Of a stretch of 64,000 nt of DNA, positions 57,168-64,000 are shown piece after piece. The stretch is from the IMG/VR virus record IMGVR_UViG_3300038465_000039, positions 25,261 through 89,260 of that record. One strand, given 5' to 3'. A program made the translations under genes and the position numbers. Position 1 is the first letter of the stretch; the number at the start of each line of letters is the position of its first letter. Under the pieces are notes generated by a model. It worked only from the letters and a program-made list of their open reading frames with translations, was not told the DNA's origin and made no database searches. The DNA is from a virus.

Positions 57168-57659
57168 ATGGGATGGTGGGGTGGTGGTTGTCAGGGTGGA
57201 GCGATCGCTGCCCTCAACTATCCGCAATGGATACAACTGTTCCCGCAATTCGCCACCAACCCGGGCCAACCCATCGTCCAACTCTACTACGATTTGGCTG
57301 GCAGCGTCTGGCTGCGCAATGACGGTACCGGGCCGGTCACTGATCCGAACCTGCAAGCCAACTTGATGAACCTGCTGACGGCTCATGTGACGACGCTGTT
57401 CAGCGGGCCGGATGGTAACGATCCTTCTGGTCTGGTCGGTCGTATCTCGAGCGCGAACGAGGGTTCGGTAAGTGTGTCGACCGAGTATGAATCGACGATG
57501 AATAGTGCTTGGTTTGTACAAACTGGGGCTGGTAGCGCATTTTGGCAGGCCACTGCCGGGTTCCGTTCGTTTCCTGCCTATATCCCGGGCCCGACACGGT
57601 TCGGCAATGGCATCGGATATGGCGGTTTCCGCGGTGGTCGTGGCTGCAGGGCATTCTGA
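57168..57659 (+). CDS. DUF4054 head-tail adaptor
   Basis: 163 aa. YPQWIQLFPQFATNPGQPIV, LANLMNLLTAHVTTLFSGPD-type helix and EYESTMNSAWFVQTGAGSAF match DUF4054 (the middle reads NLQANLMNLL). The C-terminus is Gly/Arg-rich. In related myoviruses this adaptor sits next to the major capsid gene and joins portal to neck. Confidence 0.82.
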   Translation: MGWWGGGCQGGAIAALNYPQWIQLFPQFATNPGQPIVQLYYDLAGSVWLRNDGTGPVTDPNLQANLMNLLTAHVTTLFSGPDGNDPSGLVGRISSANEGSVSVSTEYESTMNSAWFVQTGAGSAFWQATAGFRSFPAYIPGPTRFGNGIGYGGFRGGRGCRAF

Positions 57660-57985
57660 TGGCAAAGCGCAATGCTGTTTCGTTTATCGTCGAAACAATG
57701 GAGATTCCGGGCAAGCCTGGCGCAATTCAATTCGTTAATCGCGAAGGGATTGTATGCGGTCTCAATCACTGCTGTCCCTGCGGTTGCGGTAAGTGGTCTT
57801 TCATTAGAATGAACCCTGATGCATGGGCACCGGGAACGCTCCCGATGTGGAAATGCTGCGATCCGGGTACCGACGATGGACTCTACATGACACTGACGCC
57901 ATCGATCGGTATCAAGCCGCAAGATGCCGCTGGTGCTTACCATTGGCACGGCTACTTGAAAAATGGTGTGTTTGAGGAATGCTGA
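57659..57985 (+). CDS. DUF6527-like zinc protein (paralogue 3)
   Basis: 108 aa, TGATG start. HCCPCGCGKWSFIRM, then LTPSIGIKPQDAAGAYHWHG and YLKNGVFEEC: same order of Cys and TPSI/YHWHGYL motifs as in the family. More diverged than the two copies at 47.4 and 48.1 kb. The function is unknown; it lies amid neck genes. Confidence 0.72.
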   Translation: MAKRNAVSFIVETMEIPGKPGAIQFVNREGIVCGLNHCCPCGCGKWSFIRMNPDAWAPGTLPMWKCCDPGTDDGLYMTLTPSIGIKPQDAAGAYHWHGYLKNGVFEEC

Positions 57986-58266
57986 AAATGGCAGATGAAG
58001 AAAAGCGCAAGACCGTGAGCGTGCGCAGCGATCTCGATCGTCCGATCTCGTTGCATCTGCATACGACGGTTGCTGATGACGGCGGCGGCCGTCCTTTTCA
58101 GGGACGCGACCTGACGACGGCGACAACGCTGAACCCCGGCAACAATCCCGGCATCGACAAGGAATTTTTTGAGAAGTGGCAGGAACAGAACAAAGGTTCG
58201 TCGCTTGCACCGCTTTTCACCGCCACCGACGAAGACAAACCCGAAAGCGCAGAGCGCAAGGAATAA
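57979..58266 (+). CDS. Small unknown structural-module protein
   Basis: 95 aa (start at 57979, or at the ATG at 57988 with GAGG upstream). RPISLHLHTTVADDGGGRPF and FFEKWQEQNKGSSLAPLFTA. Acidic tail. The latter motif recalls part of the 56542 protein. The function is unknown. Confidence 0.6.
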   Translation: MLKMADEEKRKTVSVRSDLDRPISLHLHTTVADDGGGRPFQGRDLTTATTLNPGNNPGIDKEFFEKWQEQNKGSSLAPLFTATDEDKPESAERKE

Positions 58267-58271
58267 AGCAC

Positions 58272-58520
58272 ATGGATATCGACGCAATGCTCAAGCAATT
58301 GACCCAGCTTTTGGCATTCAAAAACCGAGTTATGGCAATTCTGCCTGATCTGGAGGCGCTCGTTGCCAGCGGCAAGGAGACTTCCGAGGATTTAGGGAAG
58401 GTTTTGGGCGAGCTTGACCCCAAAGACCCGATTGCCGGGGCTACGGGGCTCGGTGGTGCGTCAGAACCTATCCTGGGCACGGATGCCCCGGCCGATCGCA
58501 ACGCGCCAGCGGGCGCCTAA
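58272..58520 (+). CDS. Small helical protein in the neck module
   Basis: 82 aa, MDIDAMLKQLTQLLAFKNRV, then a helical segment and a Gly/Ala/Pro-rich tail (GATGLGGASEPILGTDAPAD). The function is unknown. Confidence 0.55.
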   Translation: MDIDAMLKQLTQLLAFKNRVMAILPDLEALVASGKETSEDLGKVLGELDPKDPIAGATGLGGASEPILGTDAPADRNAPAGA

Positions 58521-58523
58521 TCC

Positions 58524-59060
58524 ATGGCGTCCATCAGCGGCGGCGACAAGCTTCGCGACGCTCTGAACAAGATTGCCGCCAAGCTGGACAAGGGCGGAAC
58601 TTTGAAGGTTGGATTTTTGTCCGGCGCCACCGATACCGAAGGGATGTCGATCCCGCTCAAGGCTGCTTTGAACGAGTTCGGTCATACCATGCCGAACGGC
58701 GCCGAAGTGCCGCCTCGTCCTTTTTTCAGGAACATGATTCAGGCCAAGGCCAAGAATTGGCCCGACGCCATCGCCGGGCAACTCAAGGCCACGAATTATG
58801 ATGTTAACCTAACGCTCCAGCGGGCAGGCGCGGCGATCAAGGGGCAGTTACAGGAAAGCATCCTTGATCTTTGGTCACCGGAGCTTTCCGAGGTCACAGT
58901 CAAGAAAAAAGGTTTCGAAAAACCCTTGATTGAAAAAGGTGATATGATCAATGCCGCTGCGTGGGAAGTTAACGCTTCTGGTAAAGGGTCACAGTCCGCA
59001 GCTGAGGATAACGCCAGTAGCTTTGCCGCTGGAGCGGCGAAAGCCACGAAACCGAAATAA
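58524..59060 (+). CDS. Tail completion/neck protein (HK97 gp10-like)
   Basis: 178 aa. KVGFLSGATDTEGMSIPLKA, LNEFGHTMPNGAEVPPRPFF and RNMIQAKAKNWPDAIAG are the HK97-gp10-type features (NEFG...PPRPF). The C-terminus has the family's AGAAIKGQLQESI helix. It should act at the head-tail junction. Confidence 0.82.
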   Translation: MASISGGDKLRDALNKIAAKLDKGGTLKVGFLSGATDTEGMSIPLKAALNEFGHTMPNGAEVPPRPFFRNMIQAKAKNWPDAIAGQLKATNYDVNLTLQRAGAAIKGQLQESILDLWSPELSEVTVKKKGFEKPLIEKGDMINAAAWEVNASGKGSQSAAEDNASSFAAGAAKATKPK

Positions 59061-59091
59061 CGTTTCAAACGCAACACCAACGGAGTCACCG

Positions 59092-60201
59092 ATGAAAAAG
59101 CTTGCTCTCCTCGCCATCGCAGCATCGCTGTCTCTGATGGCTTTCCCGGCGATGGCCGGCAATACGAATTTCCTGACGGAACGCAACGGTGCGATTACGT
59201 TTCCGCTGTCGCCACCGAACCGGGCCAATTCGACGCCCGGTTTCATCGACAACATGATCATCGGCCAGACCACTCCGGCGCTCGGCTATTTTACGCAGGT
59301 CATCGTCTCCGGTGGGACACCGGTCCTCTGTCTCGTGACGCCATGCTATCTTCAGGGTGTTGCCGCAGCCCAAGGTGGAGTTATCCAGTTGCTCGGCGGA
59401 CCGTCCTCAACATCTGGCAATGCCGGCGGTGCTGCACAGGTTCTCGGTGGTGTTCCCGGAGCAACCGGTATCGGTGGAGCGGCTTCAGTGGCTGGTGGAG
59501 CAGGTGGTGCGACGTCAGGGGCAGGCGGGGCGGCATCTGTCACTGGTGGCGCCGGAACAGCAGGTAACGCCGCCGGCGGAGCCGCTTCTCTCATCGGCGG
59601 CGCCGGTCAAGGTTCAGCCAATGGTGGTGCAGTCACGATTACAGGCGGTGTTGCCGGGGCCACGGGGCTCGGTGGTGCGGTAAACGTGACGGCCGGAGCT
59701 CCGGTAGCCGGAAACGGTTCAAACGTCACGGTGACCGCCTCAGCGGGTGCCGGCGGAACCAATGCTGGTGGTAACGTCAACTTGGTTCCTGGAGCCGCTG
59801 TCTCAACCGGGGCACCGGGAACCATTCAGGTCAACGGGAACCCTGGTCTGATCTGTCATAACGCTACGCTGGTCCCGAATTCGAACTCACTGACGTTCTT
59901 TATCGCTACCCGCCCGATGTTGATCGAGCAGATCAGCGCGGTCTGGTCCGTGGCGGCGGGCGGGACATCCACGGTTGGCGTCACGCATGACACCGGAACC
60001 GGCGCACCGGGTTCCGGTACCGACATGCTGGCTACGGACTTCAACCTGAACACCACTGCGAATACGACAAACGTCGGGTCGCTGTCGACGACCGTCGCGA
60101 CATTGACGCTCGCGGCTGGGGATCGTGTCGCGATGAAGGCCGCGAACGGGACGCAATCCACCGCGCAGTTCAACGTTACGTTCTGCGCCGCTCCGCAGTA
60201 A
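59092..60201 (+). CDS. Secretion-signal-bearing Gly/Ala-repeat fibre-like protein
   Basis: 369 aa from the ATG at 59092. MKKLALLAIAASLSLMAFPA followed by MAG is a textbook signal peptide (AxA-G cleavage). Then GFIDNMIIGQTTPALGYFTQ, and from residue 105 to 255 low-complexity Gly/Ala repeats (GGAASVAGGAGGATSGAGGA, SLIGGAGQGSANGGAVTITG). The C-terminal 100 residues look like a compact beta domain (RPMLIEQISAVWSVAAGGTS). Probably a tail- or neck-fibre; the signal is unexpected for a virion protein. Confidence 0.72.
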   Translation: MKKLALLAIAASLSLMAFPAMAGNTNFLTERNGAITFPLSPPNRANSTPGFIDNMIIGQTTPALGYFTQVIVSGGTPVLCLVTPCYLQGVAAAQGGVIQLLGGPSSTSGNAGGAAQVLGGVPGATGIGGAASVAGGAGGATSGAGGAASVTGGAGTAGNAAGGAASLIGGAGQGSANGGAVTITGGVAGATGLGGAVNVTAGAPVAGNGSNVTVTASAGAGGTNAGGNVNLVPGAAVSTGAPGTIQVNGNPGLICHNATLVPNSNSLTFFIATRPMLIEQISAVWSVAAGGTSTVGVTHDTGTGAPGSGTDMLATDFNLNTTANTTNVGSLSTTVATLTLAAGDRVAMKAANGTQSTAQFNVTFCAAPQ

Positions 60202-60213
60202 AGCTCTGGTCTA

Positions 60214-60249
60214 CCGGAAGGTGTTCGTATAAGACGGATACCTTCCGGA
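60214..60249 (+). terminator. Strong hairpin, terminator- or processing-like
   Basis: CCGGAAGGT pairs perfectly with ACCTTCCGG around a 17-nt loop, just after the stop of the fibre-like gene; no T-run follows. May act as RNA-stability or attenuation element. Confidence 0.5.
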
Positions 60250-60256
60250 GGCTTCG

Positions 60257-60655
60257 ATGCCAACCAACGACGGCGGCCACGTCATTGCCCTCTTCACTGA
60301 GGGCACCGCAACTGACGAAATGAACGCGCTGGACCAACTCGGTCCACTGGCACGTCAAGTCATCTACGATTCGCCGATCCGTTACTCGGCTGGTGCTGTG
60401 CTGAAACAACTACGGGATTACGAGGAAAGCGAGCGCCAGAAGCTGCCGCCGGAAATACGGCATCTGGTACACCTCAACCCTCGCGATCCCAAGATCGACG
60501 CCGCAATCGCCAAAGGCCTCGTCGATGACAGCATCAAGACGATGCTGAAAGATCGTTCCGAACAGGATGCAATGCTCGGTGTCAAACCGCTGGTGCCGAA
60601 GATCGGCGTGAAGACGATGAGGGAGCAGCGCAGGCTGCGCAAAGTCCGATGGTGA
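60257..60655 (+). CDS. Unknown protein
   Basis: 132 aa, MPTNDGGHVIALFTEGTATD. Helical: YSAGAVLKQLRDYEESERQK, IKTMLKDRSEQDAMLGVKPL and a basic C-terminus. No family is recognised. Overlaps the next gene by 7 nt. Confidence 0.65.
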   Translation: MPTNDGGHVIALFTEGTATDEMNALDQLGPLARQVIYDSPIRYSAGAVLKQLRDYEESERQKLPPEIRHLVHLNPRDPKIDAAIAKGLVDDSIKTMLKDRSEQDAMLGVKPLVPKIGVKTMREQRRLRKVRW

Positions 60656-61059
60656 CGAACTTAAGGGCCACTGCAAATTCGGTAACGAAGGTCATCAATC
60701 CGAATTTTCCTGCAACCTTGTTCATATCGACGCCGCCCATCGTAGTGAATTTCGTTCCGGTCCCGCAGTACGACAAGGCATCGATCATTGCTCAGGTGCA
60801 GCCGTTGTCATCGAAGGATTTACGGCTGCTCGATGCGCTCAATATCCAGGGCGCCGAGAAAGCGATCTATCTGAACGGTCCAGCGCTCGCCATATCGCGC
60901 ATCAAAAAACTCGGTGGCGATCTAATCGTGTTCGCAAACGGTGTTTTGCCGGAAGGCAATACGTGGCTTGTTCTCGCACAGCTTGAGCTGTGGGGATCTG
61001 GCGGAACTTGGTCTAAATGCGGCGTAATTTTGCAGGATGACATTCCTGATCCGTCCTGA
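60649..61059 (+). CDS. Unknown neck/tail-region protein
   Basis: 136 aa. Beta-rich: FVPVPQYDKASIIAQVQPLS, LDALNIQGAEKAIYLNGPAL, GGDLIVFANGVLPEGNTWLV, VLAQLELWGSGGTWSKCGVI. The pattern resembles small tail-terminator or adaptor proteins of myophages but is not certain. Confidence 0.68.
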   Translation: MVTNLRATANSVTKVINPNFPATLFISTPPIVVNFVPVPQYDKASIIAQVQPLSSKDLRLLDALNIQGAEKAIYLNGPALAISRIKKLGGDLIVFANGVLPEGNTWLVLAQLELWGSGGTWSKCGVILQDDIPDPS

Positions 61060-61109
61060 CTTCATTTTCGGCAGTCTAACTTAGACAGCGCAAACGGAAG
61101 TAACCCGAC

Positions 61110-61685
61110 ATGAAAAATCTGAAGCTGGCGGTCGCGCTATGCGCGTCGCTTGTCGCCTTCGTGTGTTCGGCGGCCGCTCAATCCGGACTGCGACAGATTC
61201 CACTTGGTTTCTGTTCATTGTCGTCGATGAGCGCCGCGACAGGATTCTCGTCCTGTACGATGTCGACCTTTACGGGTACCGGCAATGGAACAAGCCTGAC
61301 AATATCTTCGGTCGCCGGTTCGTTGTTCTCGGGCGAAATTCTTTCAGGGACCGGAGTGCCGAGCGGGACATTTGTCGTTTCACAATCATCCGGCCCGACA
61401 GGTGGTGCCGGTGTATATGTGACAAGCCAACCGACTACTTCGAACGCGGCCAGCATTACTGCAAGCGGGCTTCCCACCGGAATAACCTATGCCGTGATAT
61501 GCGCCTACGTTCAGGGTGTCGTCTACAAGGACGATCCCAACGGTACGGCACCAACAGGTACCCCAGGTAGCGGCGGTCAGGGTATCTCGGCCGGACAATG
61601 CATCCCGTACAACGGCACGTTCTCGGCTCTTCAGTTTATCCAGCAGACTTCCGGCGCAATCCTTGGTGCGAGCTTTTATCGATGA
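61110..61685 (+). CDS. Exported fibre-like protein
   Basis: 191 aa. Signal peptide MKNLKLAVALCASLVAFVCS with AAAQ at the cleavage region. Contains the repeat module SGTGVPSGTFVVSQSSGPTG and GGAGVYVTSQPTTSNAASI, which also appears in the cement protein at 54187. The C-terminus (AVICAYVQGVVYKDDPNG, PYNGTFSALQFIQQTSGA) is beta-rich. Probably a tail-fibre or adhesin accessory. The stop overlaps the long fibre gene (ATGA). Confidence 0.72.
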   Translation: MKNLKLAVALCASLVAFVCSAAAQSGLRQIPLGFCSLSSMSAATGFSSCTMSTFTGTGNGTSLTISSVAGSLFSGEILSGTGVPSGTFVVSQSSGPTGGAGVYVTSQPTTSNAASITASGLPTGITYAVICAYVQGVVYKDDPNGTAPTGTPGSGGQGISAGQCIPYNGTFSALQFIQQTSGAILGASFYR

Positions 61686-64000
61686 AAACCCTGCGAACCG
61701 TACTGCTGATCTTCGGTCTCACGGGATCGATCGCGCACGCCCAGGCACCCGGTACCGGTTCTCCGATGGTGCCGAATGCGGGGGCATCGTCCGGCGGTGG
61801 AAGCGGAACGATCACCGCAGGAACCACTGTCACGTCGGGGATCACGTCGGGTAATCTGATCGGCAGCGCGTCGAACAAGGTTGTGGATAGCGGGGTCGCG
61901 TACAACAACTTGGCACTCCTCAACGCCAGCAACAATTTTACCGGCGCGCTGAATAGCTTCATCGGTCTTGGTGCCTCGACCGCGGCGATCGGCGGTTGCA
62001 CGATCGGTAGCAACGCATTCTGCGTGACCGGTTCAAGCGCGCTCGGTAATACGTCCATCGGTGCCGGTTCCGCGATCACCTCCAGCGGCCCCGGTGGTGC
62101 GCTGACGGCTGCGGCCTATACGGCGATTGGCACGAGCGGCGCGACGATTCCGCTGCTCAATGGAGCCAACACGTTTTCGGGCAATACTACCGTCTCTAGT
62201 GCATCGTTCGGCCTGTCCGGTAACATCAATGCGGCGGCGTGGACGACGAGCGGTATCCGCTACAAAAACGTCGCGGCGACCCTGACCGATACCAGTTCGA
62301 CCGGAACGGTGGCGGCGGCCTATACCGATGTGTGGGGCGGCAACACCATCGCGGCGTCGAGCGTGACGACGTTCACCAACTACTACGGGGCGTATTTCAA
62401 GGCTCCGGTGACAGGCACCAACGTCACCTTCACGAACTCTTATGCGCTCGGTGCGGACAGCATCAACGCGACGACGCTATATCAGGGCGGCACGGCGCTG
62501 GGCACGGCGGCGCTCGTGGCCACCGGCACCTCGGGCGGCACGCTCTGCCTGCTCAACACCGCATGCACATGGTCGTCAGCCCAACTCTTCCCCGCAGGCT
62601 CTGCCACCACTCCCGGCGTTGCTGTCGGTATCGCAGGGACGGGGCTGTATAGTGTTTCGACGACGGGATTGGGGCTGTCGGTTAATCAAGTTAACAAGTT
62701 GGACTACGGAATTTCGTTAGCTGCTAATTGGAACATGTCGGCCCCGCTTAATATGCTCGGTTTCAATATTGGGGCAGTAGGAAATTTGTTGTTTAATTTT
62801 GGTAGCACTCAAATTGGCACGCCTACTGCCGCCACATATCAACTCGGTCCAACCGCAGCTTCTCCCGTCGCTCAAACCCTTATTTTGTCTCCACCTGTTT
62901 CCACCGGCACCTCCAACACCGCAGGTGCCAACGCCACGATACAGGCTTCTCTCCCGACTGGAACTGGTACTGCGGGGCTGCTGAACATCCTCTCCGGCTT
63001 TTCCGGCGTCTCCGGTGCCCAGACCGTCACCTTCACCAATTCCAGCGCCAACGTCTCACTTGCCGCGCAGCCTTATGTCCCCGGCCAGTCCGGCCAGTTC
63101 TCCACCACGGGCGCGCTGCCGACGAACTTTGCCACGGCGACCACGTACTTCGTCTGCTCGACCGGGCTCGCGACCGGCGCGTTTCAGGTCTCGCTCACCT
63201 ACGCCAACGGTTCCTGCGGCAGCATCATCACGGCGGGAAGTGCTGGCAGCGGCACCCAGACATGGACGCCCAACACCACGACGCAAAATCCGGGATCGCT
63301 GGTGGCGCAGTTCGGGCCATCGGCGCTGACGGGGAGCCAGACGACGAGTGCGCTGGCGATTAGTCAGGTGTGGAATACTAGTGGGGTTGCGGATGCGGCG
63401 CTAAGGGTAAATATCACAAATATTGCTAGTGGGGCGGCGTCGATCATCGCTGATTTCCAAGTTGGCGGATCAAGCGTTTACAATGTAAGTTCGGGCGGAA
63501 CAGTAAATCTTGCAGGCGGCATTGGGGCTGCTAGTTTCTTTGGACTTGTCGGCACTCGCTCGATCTTGACGTCGCCGGGGGCTGGCGCGTGGCAATTTGG
63601 TAATAGCAATTCCGCTACTCCCGTCGCTCAAATCCTGTCCTTCCAATCCGGCGTCGGCACTCAAATCTCAGGTCAGAACGCCACTATCATCGGTTCCCTC
63701 TCCACCGGCTCAACCGGCGTCCCCGGAGACATCATATTTCAAACCGGCGTCACCGGATCAGGAACCACGGTTGCGGGTGCTGCGACCACGGCGATGACGA
63801 TCAAGGGCGTGACGCAGAACGTGAACTTCGCCGGACAGATCACGGTCGCGGCCATGTCCCAATCATCCGCCGCTCAATCGGGTACGGTCTGCTACAACAC
63901 TTCTGGCGGCGTGATAAACTATGATGCTACGCTCGGTTGCTTGACATCATCCGCCCGCTTCAAGACCGACATCAAGGACATCACAACAGCCGAAGCGCTC
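61682..64000 (+). CDS. Long tail fibre with signal peptide and peptidase S74 chaperone start (partial)
   Basis: At least 773 aa; reads without a stop to the window edge. MKTLRTVLLIFGLTGSIAHA is a signal peptide (AHA-QA cleavage). Then many Ser/Thr/Gly/Asn-rich beta repeats. The last residues, SSARFKTDIKDITTAEAL, start a peptidase S74 intramolecular chaperone domain (SxxRxKxDI), which trimerises and then cleaves itself from the fibre. The C-terminal end and any tail-assembly partner lie beyond the window. Confidence 0.85.
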   Translation, partial: MKTLRTVLLIFGLTGSIAHAQAPGTGSPMVPNAGASSGGGSGTITAGTTVTSGITSGNLIGSASNKVVDSGVAYNNLALLNASNNFTGALNSFIGLGASTAAIGGCTIGSNAFCVTGSSALGNTSIGAGSAITSSGPGGALTAAAYTAIGTSGATIPLLNGANTFSGNTTVSSASFGLSGNINAAAWTTSGIRYKNVAATLTDTSSTGTVAAAYTDVWGGNTIAASSVTTFTNYYGAYFKAPVTGTNVTFTNSYALGADSINATTLYQGGTALGTAALVATGTSGGTLCLLNTACTWSSAQLFPAGSATTPGVAVGIAGTGLYSVSTTGLGLSVNQVNKLDYGISLAANWNMSAPLNMLGFNIGAVGNLLFNFGSTQIGTPTAATYQLGPTAASPVAQTLILSPPVSTGTSNTAGANATIQASLPTGTGTAGLLNILSGFSGVSGAQTVTFTNSSANVSLAAQPYVPGQSGQFSTTGALPTNFATATTYFVCSTGLATGAFQVSLTYANGSCGSIITAGSAGSGTQTWTPNTTTQNPGSLVAQFGPSALTGSQTTSALAISQVWNTSGVADAALRVNITNIASGAASIIADFQVGGSSVYNVSSGGTVNLAGGIGAASFFGLVGTRSILTSPGAGAWQFGNSNSATPVAQILSFQSGVGTQISGQNATIIGSLSTGSTGVPGDIIFQTGVTGSGTTVAGAATTAMTIKGVTQNVNFAGQITVAAMSQSSAAQSGTVCYNTSGGVINYDATLGCLTSSARFKTDIKDITTAEAL

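Noticed and set aside
1-64000. tRNA, rRNA or CRISPR features
   Set aside because: No cloverleaf-like T-arm sequence in context, no rRNA-like stretch and no spaced identical repeats of CRISPR type were seen by eye; tRNAscan-SE and a CRISPR finder were not run.
1-64000. Integrase or excisionase, hence a temperate module
   Set aside because: No tyrosine or serine recombinase motif is visible. The Xre protein alone does not prove lysogeny, so I make no call on lifestyle.

Overview
The window reads as part of a tailed double-stranded DNA phage genome (a virion genome or a prophage) of an alphaproteobacterial host, probably in the Rhizobiales/Bradyrhizobium area. This is inferred from the G+C-rich base composition, dense gene packing with ATGA, GTGA and TGATG stop/start overlaps, a GcrA-type regulator (a family largely confined to Alphaproteobacteria), and a typical phage head module. 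I see no integrase, tRNA, rRNA or CRISPR array. No tail sheath, tube or tape-measure gene is reached before the window ends inside a fibre gene.

Leftward arm, 0.3-19.4 kb (minus strand). About 45 small genes run leftward from a control region at 19.4-20.0 kb. Recognisable products are a sigma-region-4-like DNA-binding protein, an Xre repressor-like protein, an HD (RelA/SpoT-like) protein, an ASCH-domain protein, a RecE-like PD-(D/E)XK exonuclease, a probable annealing-type recombination protein, a RecD/Dda-type helicase, a DUF5131 Fe-S protein, a NUMOD4/HNH endonuclease, an ExoX-like exonuclease, a PAPS-reductase-like protein and a large ParB-like protein. Many other genes are short zinc-ribbon or unknown phage proteins. 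Four candidate leftward promoters carry variants of one 17-bp imperfect inverted repeat. A fifth copy drives a separate leftward gene cluster at 34.1-38.7 kb.

Replication and modification region, 20.0-33.2 kb (plus strand). It holds an AP2/HNH-like endonuclease, a RuvC-like resolvase, a winged-helix protein, two DNA methyltransferase-like proteins, a primase-helicase, a radical SAM protein, a PD-(D/E)XK-like protein, SSB, a DUF968/Ref-like nuclease and a SLOG-family protein. It is followed by a non-coding segment at 33.2-33.6 kb with five GTACCCG iteron-like repeats. A smaller set of the same repeat lies in the 19.5-kb control region.

Accessory cluster, 34.1-38.7 kb (minus strand). Small genes including a GcrA homologue have been invaded by an IS605/IS1341-type element carrying a frameshifted tnpB.

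Head and fibre module, 39.2-64.0 kb (plus strand). The order is small and large terminase, portal, Mu F-like head morphogenesis protein, DUF2213 maturation protease, scaffold-like protein, decoration (cement) protein, DUF2184 major capsid protein, DUF4054 adaptor, HK97 gp10-like protein and fibre proteins, ending in a fibre with the start of a peptidase S74 chaperone domain. The two most striking points are that the portal protein carries a C-terminal R-S-E type ADP-ribosyltransferase domain, and that the maturation protease carries an N-terminal Nudix hydrolase and zinc-finger repeats. Homing-type endonucleases (two HNH paralogues, one LAGLIDADG) sit between the head genes. Three late proteins begin with Sec-type signal peptides.
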